Position numbers and translations under genes: made by a program. A stretch of DNA of 64,000 nucleotides from Brucella pseudintermedia. Its GTDB lineage: Bacteria > Pseudomonadota > Alphaproteobacteria > Rhizobiales > Rhizobiaceae. The stretch lies in assembly GCF_042697365.1 (NCBI RefSeq), contig NZ_CP137606.1, one strand, 5' to 3'. Every line of letters starts with the position of its first letter. Positions within the stretch are counted from its first letter, which is position 1. The notes beneath the pieces are model-generated. The model had not been told where the DNA came from, ran no database searches, and saw only the letters and a list, made by a program, of their open reading frames with translations. Below are positions 1-9,071 of the stretch, piece after piece.

Positions 1-307
1 TTAACAGATTTCGAATGGTCCGTGATTGAACCACTTCTTCCGACCAAGGTGCGAGGTAAGCCTCGCGTTGACGATCGACGTGTTTTGAACGGTATCTTCT
101 GGCGTCTGAGAACGGGGGCGCCATGGGCAGACATTCCAGCCCGCTACGGGCCTTATACGACGTGTGTAAATCGCTTTAACCGCTGGCGTCGTGCTGGGCA
201 CTGGGCACGTATTCTCAACGCAATATCAGAAGCTTATGATGGCGACATTCAGATGATCGACTCCTCGTCAATCCGCGTCCATCAACATGCGGCCAACGGT
301 CAAAAAA
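1..307 (+). pseudogene. IS5-family transposase orfA, partial and disrupted
   Basis: This is the N-terminal half of an IS427-type DDE transposase. It has the family's DUF4096-type segment with an RVDDRRVLNGIFWRLRTG stretch and ends at the VHQHAANGQK tract. The first residues lie outside the window, and the reading frame runs into the IS110 insertion at the A-run. It therefore cannot be joined to orfB by the normal -1 frameshift and is non-functional here. Confidence 0.85.
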
Positions 308-1662
308 CGTATGGCCCGCCCCGTTGCAAGAGGATCTTGCGGTGTTCTGATCAGTCTGCGTCAACGTATACGGTCTCATGAGCAAGCTCATGGCCAAGAT
401 GGACATCCGCACGTTCAGAGCCCCAATAAAGACCTCGGCAACAGGTGCCATTTTTTTGACCGGGCTTTCCAAACGCCGTTCGACTGTCAGGCCATCTTCA
501 CGATCCTTCCTGCAAACCTCGTTGGGCTACGCTTTTGATGGTGCGTAGCCGATCGATTACGCAGCTACCGGATGACAGCGGTCAAAGCCAATTTCTTTGC
601 GCAAGGCAGCCCATGCTATCCGCGCCAACTTGTTTGCTAACGCTACAACCACGGCGTTACGGTGGATACCACGCTCGATCATTGCGTTCAGCCATCGCCC
701 CAGAGGCGTGTCACTCGTTGAAAGTGACGGTAACGCTGCGCGAGCACCGTGAATGAGCAGAGTCCGTAAATAGGTGTTTCCACGTTTAGATATTCCAAGC
801 AGTCGGGGTTTACCGCCAGTACTGTACTGTCTGGGAACCAATCCAAGCCAGGCACCCAGATCGCGCGCTTTGGTGAAGCTACTGGCGTCTCCCACTGCAG
901 CCACCAGGGCCGTTGCATTGAGCACACCTATACCGGGGATAGATGTCAGCCTGCGCATGGCGGCATCCCCGCGTGCCAGCTGGATAAACTCGGTATTCAG
1001 GGCTTCGATCTTCGTGTCGAGTTCCTTCCACTCCACACGCAAGTCGCCAACCAGCCGACGCATACGTGGGGATAATATCTCATTGCTCTCTGCGAGCAGA
1101 GCGTCCAGACCGATCTCGAATTTTCGCCTCCCAACCGCAAAGATCAGTCCGCGCTCAAACAGGATTGCCCGAAGCTGATTGATCAGATTCCTTCGCTCTG
1201 CCACAAGGCGAGAACGCACCCGATGCAGTGTCTGGATATCCAGTTGTTCCTGACTCTTGAGATCGACAAAGCGCATGGTCGGTCGAGATGCAGCTTCGGC
1301 AATACCCTCAGCATCCCGGTCATCGTTCTTCTGGGCTTTGATGTACGGGCGGACATATTCCGGTGACATCAACCGTATCTCATGACCGCGCGCGGCAAAC
1401 AACCGGCCCAGGTGATGGGCGCCACAACATGCTTCCATCGCCACAACGCAAGCCGGGAGTTTCGTTACGTAATCAATTAGCGTCTGGCGACGCATCGTTC
1501 TGCGAGCAACTACCGACCCAGCCGCATCAACACCTACGACGCTGCAAGATGTCTTGCCCAGATCAACTCCAAGGATCACAATAGTCATTGGCTCGTTCCT
1601 TTCTTCTTCGCACACGACAGCATCCTAACAGACGCTGGGGAAAGGGGCGGGCCATTCCATAA
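308..1662 (-). mobile_element. IS110-family element (IS1111-like), copy 1
   Basis: A 1355-bp insertion is defined by comparison with the empty IS5 copy at 47213-48053. Exact borders are ambiguous by 2 bp because the target is an A-run. Near the ends lie inverted ATGGCCCGCCCC (311-322) and GGGGCGGGCCAT. Subterminal inverted repeats and the lack of an obvious target duplication fit the IS1111 group of the IS110 family. Confidence 0.8.
557..1588 (-). CDS. IS110-family transposase
   Basis: A 343-residue DEDD-type recombinase with an N-terminal RuvC-like domain (GVDLGKTSCSVVGVD near residue 6) and a C-terminal Transposase_20 region with SIPGIGVLNATALVAAVGD. ATG at 1588 is preferred over an upstream in-frame start because AAGGA lies 8 nt before it. 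The gene is intact and identical to the copy at 4180-5211, so either could mobilise the element. Confidence 0.92.
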   Translation of the reverse strand: MTIVILGVDLGKTSCSVVGVDAAGSVVARRTMRRQTLIDYVTKLPACVVAMEACCGAHHLGRLFAARGHEIRLMSPEYVRPYIKAQKNDDRDAEGIAEAASRPTMRFVDLKSQEQLDIQTLHRVRSRLVAERRNLINQLRAILFERGLIFAVGRRKFEIGLDALLAESNEILSPRMRRLVGDLRVEWKELDTKIEALNTEFIQLARGDAAMRRLTSIPGIGVLNATALVAAVGDASSFTKARDLGAWLGLVPRQYSTGGKPRLLGISKRGNTYLRTLLIHGARAALPSLSTSDTPLGRWLNAMIERGIHRNAVVVALANKLARIAWAALRKEIGFDRCHPVAA

Positions 1663-1681
1663 AGACGAGCGATCCAGTTGC

Positions 1682-2110
1682 ATGGGTCGTTCGCGCGGCG
1701 GCCTGACCACAAAAATTCATGCACTTGTTGATGCTGATGGTCGCCCAATTCGTCTGAATCTGACTGCCGGACAAGCACATGACGGACGTTCGGCAGCCGA
1801 TATGTTTGAGACGCTCGGGTCTGGGCAGATACTATTGGCAGATCGCGCTTACGACAGCGACAGCTTGCGTCAAAGTCTCTCAGAACGAGGAGCATGGGGC
1901 TGCATTCGCCCCATGCCAAACCGTGTGAATATCCCCGCCTTCAGTCCATGGCTCTATAAACAACGTAACGCTGTCGAAAGGTTCTTCAACAAACTCAAAC
2001 ACTTCCGGGCCATCGCAACCCGATACGACAAACGCGATGATAATTTCCTCGCATCTATCCAGCTTGCTTCAATTCGTATTTGGCTTCGATCTTATGAGTC
2101 GGTCACCTAG
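1682..2110 (+). CDS. IS5-family transposase orfB (copy 1)
   Basis: The C-terminal DDE half of the IS427-type transposase (MGRSRGGLTTKIHALVD start; ADRAYDSD and RNAVERFFNKLKHFR catalytic-region motifs). It is normally made as a -1 frameshift fusion with orfA, which is impossible here because IS110 separates them. The stop codon TAG at 2108-2110 is built from the flanking target TA plus the next base, so the reading frame ends only because of where the element landed. Confidence 0.85.
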   Translation: MGRSRGGLTTKIHALVDADGRPIRLNLTAGQAHDGRSAADMFETLGSGQILLADRAYDSDSLRQSLSERGAWGCIRPMPNRVNIPAFSPWLYKQRNAVERFFNKLKHFRAIATRYDKRDDNFLASIQLASIRIWLRSYESVT

Positions 2111-2122
2111 GCCGTAGACTCA

Positions 2123-2536
2123 TTACGACTGACACCAGATGCGTGTCGCGACGAGTTTGACGGCGGCGAGATAGTTGGCGGGGTCTTTATCGTATCGTGT
2201 GGCGATACCCCTGAAGTGTTTGATGCGGTTGAAGAAACGCTCGACGAGGTTGCGCTGGCGATAGAGCCACGCCGAGAAGGCGAACGTGCCCTTGCGGTTT
2301 GCCTTGGGTGGGATGTTAGCCCAGGCCTTTCGCTCCCTTGCCTTGGCGCGGATGGCGTCGCTGTCGTAGCCCTTGTCGGCCAGAAGAATGTCGCCCTCGC
2401 CGAGAGCGTCGATCAGGGCTTCGGCCTCCCTGCAGTCGGCAACCTGCCCAGCCGTCAGGCGCAGGGTTACGGGGCGGCCTTCGGCATCGACGAGAGCATG
2501 GATCTTGCTGGTCAGGCCACCACGGGAACGTCCCAT
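2123..2536 (-). CDS. IS5-family transposase orfB
   Basis: The C-terminal DDE half (MGRSRGGLTSKIHALVDAEG, ADKGYDSD, RNLVERFFNRIKHFRG). It is reached by -1 frameshifting from orfA. It is similar to, but clearly diverged from, the other IS5-type element in the window, so these are two distinct IS species of one family. Confidence 0.85.
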   Translation of the reverse strand: MGRSRGGLTSKIHALVDAEGRPVTLRLTAGQVADCREAEALIDALGEGDILLADKGYDSDAIRAKARERKAWANIPPKANRKGTFAFSAWLYRQRNLVERFFNRIKHFRGIATRYDKDPANYLAAVKLVATRIWCQS

Positions 2537-2883
2537 GCAGCCATCGTTTCCATCCCCCTTTTTGCCGTGGCTGCGTGCTGGTGGACACGGACACAGGAGG
2601 AATCGATCATGACGATGTCGCCGTCATAAGCCTCTGAAACCGCTGCAAGCAGGCGATCCCAGACCCCTGCCTTTCGCCAGCGAACGAAGCGATTGTAACA
2701 GGTGGTCGGCGGGCCGTAGCGTTCGGGAACCTCGGCCCACGGCGATCCCGTGCGAAATCGCCAAAGGATGCCGTTCAAAACCCGCCGATCATCAACACGT
2801 GGCACACCACGAGGCTTGTTCGGCAACAGCGGCGCGATGATCAACCACTCACGATCAGTCAATTCGTAACGGCGACGAGACAT
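2512..2883 (-). CDS. IS5-family transposase orfA
   Basis: The N-terminal part of the transposase (MSRRRYELTDREWLIIAPLL, then RVDDRRVLNGILWRFRTG). It overlaps orfB by 25 nt. Just before the overlap the coding strand reads GCAAAAAGGGGG, a plausible -1 slippery tract. orfB lies in the -1 frame, as expected for production of a fused DDE transposase. Confidence 0.85.
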   Translation of the reverse strand: MSRRRYELTDREWLIIAPLLPNKPRGVPRVDDRRVLNGILWRFRTGSPWAEVPERYGPPTTCYNRFVRWRKAGVWDRLLAAVSEAYDGDIVMIDSSCVRVHQHAATAKRGMETMAAWDVPVVA

Positions 2884-3061
2884 CAAAAGCCTCCCTTTCG
2901 AGAGGCCTTTGAATCATCAGCTCATTCAAATGCCAAGCAGTTTTATGAGTTTACGGCCTAGCGGACAGAAACTGTCCGACATCAGCGCCTTTGAGACAAA
3001 ACTGGTTTAATTAAGAAGAGAGGATTTTCGGCTCATCATAGCTTTATCAAAGGACGCAAAG

Positions 3062-3436
3062 ATGAGACAGAAACCGGTTCCCCAAACGTCTTCTGCGGAG
3101 AAGACGATCAAAGATATCCGTCGTGCCACGCGTAAACATTACTCAGCCGAGGATAAAATCCGTATTGTTTTGGAAGGTCTGCGCGGGGAAGACAGCATTG
3201 CTGCGATCTGCCGCCGTGAGGGGATCGCCGAGAGCCTTTATTATAGCTGGTCGAAAGAATTCCTTGAGGCAGGCAAGAAGCGTCTTGCAGGCGACACCGC
3301 CCGTTCTGCCACCAGCGACGAAGTAAAAGCGCTGCGTCGTGAAAGCCGTGACCTGAAGGAGGCGCTGGCCGACGTCACCCTGGAAAACCGCCTGCTCAAA
3401 AAAAGCATGATCGGGGATGGGGGCGACGACGAATGA
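3062..3436 (+). CDS. IS3-family transposase orfA
   Basis: A 124-residue helix-turn-helix protein (HTH_Tnp_1 type: YSAEDKIRIVLEGLRGEDSI, then CRREGIAESLYYSWSKEF) with a C-terminal leucine-zipper-like stretch (LRRESRDLKEALADVTLENR). It overlaps orfB by 4 nt (ATGA at 3433). The N-terminus is intact, but its partner orfB is interrupted. Confidence 0.88.
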   Translation: MRQKPVPQTSSAEKTIKDIRRATRKHYSAEDKIRIVLEGLRGEDSIAAICRREGIAESLYYSWSKEFLEAGKKRLAGDTARSATSDEVKALRRESRDLKEALADVTLENRLLKKSMIGDGGDDE

Positions 3437-3660
3437 GATATCCCGCCTCCGAAAAGCATGAGATCATCCGGCTTGTCGAGCAGTCGCATTTGTCAGCCAG
3501 GCAGACGCTGGAAAAGCTGGGCATTCCAAGGCCGACCTTCTATCGATGGTATGATCGCTTCCAGACCTACGGTGTCGAGGGGCTGGAAGACCGGACGTCA
3601 GCACCTTCGCGGGTGTGGAATCGTATCCCTGACGATATCCGGGATCGCATCATCGCACTA
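3433..3660 (+). pseudogene. IS3-family transposase orfB, 5' part
   Basis: The N-terminal segment with the HTH (LSARQTLEKLGIPRPTFYRWYDRF). The frame continues into the IS5 end and stops at 3699. The remainder, including the integrase core, resumes at 5859 on the other side of the insertion. Restoring the sequence by removing 3661-5858 rejoins a continuous orfB. Confidence 0.88.
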
Positions 3661-4086
3661 GGTGACCGACTCATAAGATCGAAGCCAAATACGAATTGAA
3701 GCAAGCTGGATAGATGCGAGGAAATTATCATCGCGTTTGTCGTATCGGGTTGCGATGGCCCGGAAGTGTTTGAGTTTGTTGAAGAACCTTTCGACAGCGT
3801 TACGTTGTTTATAGAGCCATGGACTGAAGGCGGGGATATTCACACGGTTTGGCATGGGGCGAATGCAGCCCCATGCTCCTCGTTCTGAGAGACTTTGACG
3901 CAAGCTGTCGCTGTCGTAAGCGCGATCTGCCAATAGTATCTGCCCAGACCCGAGCGTCTCAAACATATCGGCTGCCGAACGTCCGTCATGTGCTTGTCCG
4001 GCAGTCAGATTCAGACGAATTGGGCGACCATCAGCATCAACAAGTGCATGAATTTTTGTGGTCAGGCCGCCGCGCGAACGACCCAT
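3658..4086 (-). CDS. IS5-family transposase orfB (copy 2)
   Basis: Same protein as at 1682-2110: the DDE C-terminal half, separated from orfA by the IS110 insertion. The stop codon again uses the target TA just outside the element. Confidence 0.85.
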   Translation of the reverse strand: MGRSRGGLTTKIHALVDADGRPIRLNLTAGQAHDGRSAADMFETLGSGQILLADRAYDSDSLRQSLSERGAWGCIRPMPNRVNIPAFSPWLYKQRNAVERFFNKLKHFRAIATRYDKRDDNFLASIQLASIRIWLRSYESVT

Positions 4087-4105
4087 GCAACTGGATCGCT
4101 CGTCT

Positions 4106-5460
4106 TTATGGAATGGCCCGCCCCTTTCCCCAGCGTCTGTTAGGATGCTGTCGTGTGCGAAGAAGAAAGGAACGAGCCAATGACTATTGTGATCCTTGGA
4201 GTTGATCTGGGCAAGACATCTTGCAGCGTCGTAGGTGTTGATGCGGCTGGGTCGGTAGTTGCTCGCAGAACGATGCGTCGCCAGACGCTAATTGATTACG
4301 TAACGAAACTCCCGGCTTGCGTTGTGGCGATGGAAGCATGTTGTGGCGCCCATCACCTGGGCCGGTTGTTTGCCGCGCGCGGTCATGAGATACGGTTGAT
4401 GTCACCGGAATATGTCCGCCCGTACATCAAAGCCCAGAAGAACGATGACCGGGATGCTGAGGGTATTGCCGAAGCTGCATCTCGACCGACCATGCGCTTT
4501 GTCGATCTCAAGAGTCAGGAACAACTGGATATCCAGACACTGCATCGGGTGCGTTCTCGCCTTGTGGCAGAGCGAAGGAATCTGATCAATCAGCTTCGGG
4601 CAATCCTGTTTGAGCGCGGACTGATCTTTGCGGTTGGGAGGCGAAAATTCGAGATCGGTCTGGACGCTCTGCTCGCAGAGAGCAATGAGATATTATCCCC
4701 ACGTATGCGTCGGCTGGTTGGCGACTTGCGTGTGGAGTGGAAGGAACTCGACACGAAGATCGAAGCCCTGAATACCGAGTTTATCCAGCTGGCACGCGGG
4801 GATGCCGCCATGCGCAGGCTGACATCTATCCCCGGTATAGGTGTGCTCAATGCAACGGCCCTGGTGGCTGCAGTGGGAGACGCCAGTAGCTTCACCAAAG
4901 CGCGCGATCTGGGTGCCTGGCTTGGATTGGTTCCCAGACAGTACAGTACTGGCGGTAAACCCCGACTGCTTGGAATATCTAAACGTGGAAACACCTATTT
5001 ACGGACTCTGCTCATTCACGGTGCTCGCGCAGCGTTACCGTCACTTTCAACGAGTGACACGCCTCTGGGGCGATGGCTGAACGCAATGATCGAGCGTGGT
5101 ATCCACCGTAACGCCGTGGTTGTAGCGTTAGCAAACAAGTTGGCGCGGATAGCATGGGCTGCCTTGCGCAAAGAAATTGGCTTTGACCGCTGTCATCCGG
5201 TAGCTGCGTAATCGATCGGCTACGCACCATCAAAAGCGTAGCCCAACGAGGTTTGCAGGAAGGATCGTGAAGATGGCCTGACAGTCGAACGGCGTTTGGA
5301 AAGCCCGGTCAAAAAAATGGCACCTGTTGCCGAGGTCTTTATTGGGGCTCTGAACGTGCGGATGTCCATCTTGGCCATGAGCTTGCTCATGAGACCGTAT
5401 ACGTTGACGCAGACTGATCAGAACACCGCAAGATCCTCTTGCAACGGGGCGGGCCATACG
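4106..5460 (+). mobile_element. IS110-family element (IS1111-like), copy 2
   Basis: Mirror image of 308-1662, placed at the same point of the IS5 A-run. Borders are inferred from alignment with the uninterrupted IS5 copy and are uncertain by about 2 bp. Confidence 0.8.
4180..5211 (+). CDS. IS110-family transposase
   Basis: Identical in translation to the protein at 557-1588 (343 residues, RuvC-like DEDD domain and Transposase_20 domain). The start is ATG at 4180 with AAGGA 8 nt upstream. Intact. Confidence 0.92.
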   Translation: MTIVILGVDLGKTSCSVVGVDAAGSVVARRTMRRQTLIDYVTKLPACVVAMEACCGAHHLGRLFAARGHEIRLMSPEYVRPYIKAQKNDDRDAEGIAEAASRPTMRFVDLKSQEQLDIQTLHRVRSRLVAERRNLINQLRAILFERGLIFAVGRRKFEIGLDALLAESNEILSPRMRRLVGDLRVEWKELDTKIEALNTEFIQLARGDAAMRRLTSIPGIGVLNATALVAAVGDASSFTKARDLGAWLGLVPRQYSTGGKPRLLGISKRGNTYLRTLLIHGARAALPSLSTSDTPLGRWLNAMIERGIHRNAVVVALANKLARIAWAALRKEIGFDRCHPVAA

Positions 5461-5782
5461 TTTTTTGACCGTTGGCCGCATGTTGATGGACGCGGATTGA
5501 CGAGGAGTCGATCATCTGAATGTCGCCATCATAAGCTTCTGATATTGCGTTGAGAATACGTGCCCAGTGCCCAGCACGACGCCAGCGGTTAAAGCGATTT
5601 ACACACGTCGTATAAGGCCCGTAGCGGGCTGGAATGTCTGCCCATGGCGCCCCCGTTCTCAGACGCCAGAAGATACCGTTCAAAACACGTCGATCGTCAA
5701 CGCGAGGCTTACCTCGCACCTTGGTCGGAAGAAGTGGTTCAATCACGGACCATTCGAAATCTGTTAAATCAAAACGCGCCAT
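5461..5782 (-). pseudogene. IS5-family transposase orfA (copy 2), disrupted
   Basis: Full N-terminus from MARFDLTDFEWS (ATG at 5782 behind GGAGG, 5 nt spacing) to the VHQHAANGQK tract, where IS110 interrupts it. The frame then runs a short way into IS110 and stops at 5387. Confidence 0.85.
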
Positions 5783-5858
5783 CGCTGCCTCCAAATCAAT
5801 GGAGACAGTGAATCACAAGCCATTCAAACCGAAAACTATTTTATGGGTATGTCACCTA

Positions 5859-6611
5859 GCGCTCGATCATGCCGACCTGTCACCGCGTGAACTGGCGGTG
5901 AAGTTCACTGATACGGAAAGTTATTTTGTATCAGAGGCTTCGGTCTATCGCTTACTCAAGGCTCACGACCTGATCACGTCGCCAGCCTATATCGTCATCA
6001 AGGCCAATGACGAGTTCAAGGACAAGACCACGAGGCCGAACGAGATGTGGCAAACCGACTTCACCTACCTGAAGGTCATCGGCTGGGGATGGTTTTATCT
6101 ATCGACCATCCTCGACGATCACTCCCGCTACATCATCGCCTGGAAGCTGTGCACCAGCATGAAGGTGGGCGACGTCACTGACACGCTCGATCTGGCATTG
6201 GCCGCCTCAGGCTGTGACAAGGTCAGGGTCGAGCATCGTCCCCGCCTGTTGTCGGACAACGGTTCGTGTTACGTCGCATCCGATCTCGGCGAATGGCTGG
6301 AGAAATACAAGATCGACCAGGTTCACGGCGCTCCCGGCCACCCGCAGACGCAAGGGAAAATCGAACGCTGGCACCAGACGCTGAAGAACCGCATCCTGCT
6401 TGAAAACTACTTCTTCAAGGAGGACCTTGAAGCCCAGATTGCGGCCTTCGTCGAGCATTACAATCATCGCCGTTACCATGAGAGCCTCGACAATCTCACT
6501 CCCGCCGACGTCTACTTCGGACGCGGACAGACCATCTTGCTCGAACGCGAAAGGATCAAACAAGACACGATCAAAAAACGCCGCTTGAACCACCAGGCCA
6601 AAGCGGCTTAA
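5859..6611 (+). pseudogene. IS3-family transposase orfB, 3' part (integrase core)
   Basis: The rve-type integrase core: MWQTDFTYLKVIGWGW (first D), LSDNGSCYVASDL (second D) and HPQTQGKIERWHQTLKNR (E), so the DDE triad is complete. It ends KRRLNHQAKAA. The 5' portion is at 3433-3660. The loss is by insertion only, so precise excision would restore the gene. Confidence 0.88.
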
Positions 6612-6619
6612 CTCAACCC

Positions 6620-7429
6620 CTAAACCGAGCCGGAAACTCCAATCTTCAAAAGCACAAATAGTCTCAAATCATTCGACGACGGACAGATATACTCATTAAG
6701 CGTGCGGTCGCTTTTTTTCTGATTGCAAGGCGTGCAGACGTAGACCAAGTTTTCGACGACCGATAAGTCGCCCCGAGCGACAGGATGAATGTGATCCGCG
6801 ACACCAGCATCAGGACCGAATGGCTTTCCGCAATAGGGACATTCGGCACTCTTCTCCAGTTTGCGCTTCCGAACTGATGCCACTGCACGAGTTTTCCCCA
6901 TTGCGGCAATTCCGAGTTCTATCCGTTTAGTGTAAGGAGCCAACTGTTTTTCGCGTCCATGCCTGTCCGCAGCTCGTTTCTTTTTCTGAAAGTCCAGATT
7001 CCATTCATGCAATTGCTGCTGGTGTCGAATTTGTTCGATAAAAGTCTTCGTCGCATCGAGGAGGTCGTTTAATAATGCTCGGCACTCATCAAGCTTAAGT
7101 TCGTTCCCCAACAATCGGGATCGTCGGGCGGCAAGGACGTCAAGTTCGGCATCAATAACTTTCACACGCTTGACGACCGAAGGCTTAAGGATTCCGATTA
7201 GCGAAGAAAGCACATAGCTCTTTCGATCATCCAAAAGCCTTTTCTTTTCGGAGATCAGCCGCGCAGCTGTCATATTACGCTTGGCTATCGATGCATCGAC
7301 CTTTGGAATGAGCGCTATAAATTTCTGAATGTCTTCTTCTATTTCACGCTCAACCATCGACCGTCCACTCACAGTGGCGATCCTGACTTTGAAACTAGCG
7401 ACGTAGGCCTGCTTGCTCTCAAACTTCAT
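6620..7429 (-). CDS. HNH-family protein with long helical N-terminus
   Basis: 269 residues. The first 150 or so residues are rich in K, E, L and R and look helical or coiled-coil. The C-terminal region has CPYCGKPF, then ADHIHPVARGD, then ENLVYVCTPCNQKKSDRT: two zinc knuckles and the H of an HNH nuclease fold. This indicates a metal-dependent DNA nick or cleavage activity, but no target is known. It lies 6 bp downstream of the ClpP-like gene at 7436-8512, on the same strand, so they are probably co-transcribed. It could be a mobile or defence-associated nuclease; the pairing gives no firm role. Confidence 0.7.
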   Translation of the reverse strand: MKFESKQAYVASFKVRIATVSGRSMVEREIEEDIQKFIALIPKVDASIAKRNMTAARLISEKKRLLDDRKSYVLSSLIGILKPSVVKRVKVIDAELDVLAARRSRLLGNELKLDECRALLNDLLDATKTFIEQIRHQQQLHEWNLDFQKKKRAADRHGREKQLAPYTKRIELGIAAMGKTRAVASVRKRKLEKSAECPYCGKPFGPDAGVADHIHPVARGDLSVVENLVYVCTPCNQKKSDRTLNEYICPSSNDLRLFVLLKIGVSGSV

Positions 7430-7435
7430 TTAATT

Positions 7436-8512
7436 CTACAGGCACCCCTTCAGGCTTGCAGCAATAGCTTCATCACCCTGTGGGGCGTATACATTCGCTC
7501 CCATGAGCAAACCGCTCGCCGTCGTGCTCGAAACGTTGAATCCGAAACTGCTTTTGGTGATCTCGTGGCCCAACTTCTTATCGAGGATCAGTGTCGCCAG
7601 AATTCGTTGATTGGGATAAAGGCGCAGATTGTCCTTCTGGAAGGTGAAGTCTCCACTCGGAAGCGACAGATTCCAAGTCCCTTCGGCCTGCGCGATCCAA
7701 TCCTTCGACAACCCGCCTGCCTGATCCTTGGCATACAGGTTGATCATCGGTTTCTTATCCCAGCAGAAGAATTCCAGCTCATAGACGCGTTCGAGACCTC
7801 TGGGGTTTCGAGGGTTCACTGCCGTTGCCACGATCTCTCCGTTCTTCGGCTTCAGCTCGAAATCTTTGAAATCGGGCGAGGGGACGATGCCCAGTTCAGC
7901 AAGCTCATTAGGTTTTGGGACGAACATCTGATCGGGCGGCGTCAAGGACATGACCTCGAACAATCGAGGATCTGCGTCCATTTTGCGAAGGTAAATGGAT
8001 ACGAGCGATGATATAGATTGCGTCGAAACCTGAACCTCAGCGTTCGAGCTGGTGCTGTTATCACCACCGGAAAACTGGTGAAATCCTATCTGGGAGGTCT
8101 CCGGCACCTCACGCTCGACGCCCCCCATGAATGCCAGAGCACACGCAGAATAGCATTCGCTGCCTGGCAGTGCCTCGGCCGACGAGGAGTAATCCCATTC
8201 GCTCTGCATGGGCGGCTTTGGCGAATATTGCTGGACGACGGTCGCAACACCCTGCTTCCTGAAGAATTCACCTAGTTTCATGCCCTCGACAAGGCTTCCG
8301 CCAGGGCTGTCGGGGGCGATTGTGAAGCGGAATGCATCGTAAGCTTCATTTTCCCAGACGGTAGCGAATTTTTCAGCATCACCAGCCTCGATCTCACCGC
8401 TGACAACAAAGATCATCGAGGCGTTATGCCGAATTGTGGTGATCTCGATGGCTTGAGCAGTCGATATGCCTGCGGCCAGTGCTGTAGAAATTGTCAATAA
8501 TCGAGTGAGCAT
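7436..8512 (-). CDS. exported ClpP/crotonase-fold protein (COG3904-like)
   Basis: About 358 residues from the ATG at 8512. That start is preferred over 8560 because it begins directly with a signal peptide (MLTRLLTISTALAAGISTAQA). The next 150 residues resemble the periplasmic ClpP-like family: SPGGSLVEGMKLGEFFR (a ClpP-type glycine-rich loop) and GSECYSACALAFMGG (Ser in the nucleophile position). The C-terminal 170 residues (FFCWDKKPMINLYA and following) are unrecognised. Peptidase activity is inferred from the fold only. It sits just upstream of the HNH gene. Confidence 0.65.
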   Translation of the reverse strand: MLTRLLTISTALAAGISTAQAIEITTIRHNASMIFVVSGEIEAGDAEKFATVWENEAYDAFRFTIAPDSPGGSLVEGMKLGEFFRKQGVATVVQQYSPKPPMQSEWDYSSSAEALPGSECYSACALAFMGGVEREVPETSQIGFHQFSGGDNSTSSNAEVQVSTQSISSLVSIYLRKMDADPRLFEVMSLTPPDQMFVPKPNELAELGIVPSPDFKDFELKPKNGEIVATAVNPRNPRGLERVYELEFFCWDKKPMINLYAKDQAGGLSKDWIAQAEGTWNLSLPSGDFTFQKDNLRLYPNQRILATLILDKKLGHEITKSSFGFNVSSTTASGLLMGANVYAPQGDEAIAASLKGCL

Positions 8513-8602
8513 GCGATGTCCTGCATACGGTTGGATTCGAGAGAAACTGGCGAGTCGCATAATTTACATTATGGAACTAACAATGGTGCGTCGGATCGTT
8601 AA

Positions 8603-8881
8603 GTGAACTGCGATACCGCAGTTGCGCTGATCGGTCGGTTGGCGCGGGATGAACAGGTGCGCGGCAAGGGTGTTAGTGAAGTGCTTCTGACAGATGCGCT
8701 TAGCCGCATTCTTGATGCAAGCAAGACCTTGCAGTTGTTCGTCATCATCGTGAACGCCGAGAATGACAAGGCGGCGGAGTTTTATGCCAGCTACGGTTTC
8801 CAGCGCTTTCCGCATCGGCCAAACCGATTGTTCATCCAGAAATCCGTCGTCATGTCGGCGCTGGAGCGATCACTAGACTGA
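8603..8881 (+). pseudogene. GNAT acetyltransferase fragment (TacT-like toxin remnant)
   Basis: 92 residues covering the acetyl-CoA-binding half of a GNAT fold: ALIGRLARDEQVRGKGVSEVLLTDAL (motif A, R/Q-x-x-G-x-G replaced by RGKGVS), then NAENDKAAEFYASYGFQRFP. The N-terminal strand-helix elements are missing and no DUF1778 antitoxin lies upstream. Most likely the tail of a toxin of a DUF1778-GNAT pair. It starts at GTG or inherits a frame. Confidence 0.6.
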
Positions 8882-9071
8882 GGTTGCGACACTATTCCAA
8901 TTTAGGGGGATTCGCCCGCCGCAAATTTCAAGTATTCTTACGCCATTGTCCCCTATTCCCGCCGCATGATCTGCGATTGACTACGAAACGGTACGACAAG
9001 GGACGGCGCTCTATGACGGAGTACGCTGCAATGCTCGCGATTTCGCATTCACATCATCCGGTTTGAGGCCG

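Larger units (their letters stand above)
1..2107 (+). mobile_element. IS5-family (IS427-like) element, copy 1, carrying an IS110-family insertion
   Basis: The window starts about 89 bp inside this element, judged by alignment with the uninterrupted copy at 47213-48053. The right end is GGTCACC at 2101-2107, followed by the TA target dinucleotide. A 1355-bp IS110-family element sits in the A-rich frameshift tract between orfA and orfB. The same composite recurs inverted at 3661-5856, so the two form a long inverted repeat around 2108-3660. Confidence 0.9.
2110..2958 (-). mobile_element. second IS5-family element (IS427-like), complete
   Basis: An 849-bp element with imperfect terminal repeats GGCCGTAGACTCAT (2110 onward) and the complement of ATGAGTTTACGGCC (ending 2958). 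It is flanked by TA on both sides (2108-2109 and 2959-2960). It inserted exactly at the TA bordering copy 1 of the first IS5 element, so the two lie end to end. Confidence 0.88.
3661..5856 (-). mobile_element. IS5-family element, copy 2, carrying the same IS110 insertion
   Basis: Terminal GGTGACCGACTCATAAG at 3661 and GGTGACATACCCATAAAAT on the minus strand from 5856, with TA duplicated on both sides. The total of 2196 bp is 841 bp of IS5 plus 1355 bp of IS110. It is the inverted counterpart of 1-2107 and looks identical over the shared length, which implies a recent duplication of the already nested pair. Confidence 0.92.
2961..6640 (+). mobile_element. IS3-family element interrupted by IS5::IS110
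   Basis: An orfA/orfB pair with IS3-family organisation. orfB is split at 3660/5859 by the IS5::IS110 composite, with TA duplicated at 3659-3660 and 5857-5858. The exact IS3 ends are not certain. Sequence shared with the related copy near 31.8 kb begins around a TGTCC at about 2976. A diverged partial relative lies at about 31790-32407 in the same orientation. Confidence 0.75.

Noticed and set aside
8884..9066. 60-codon plus-strand frame after the GNAT remnant
   Set aside because: No motif, weak start; likely degraded intergenic sequence.
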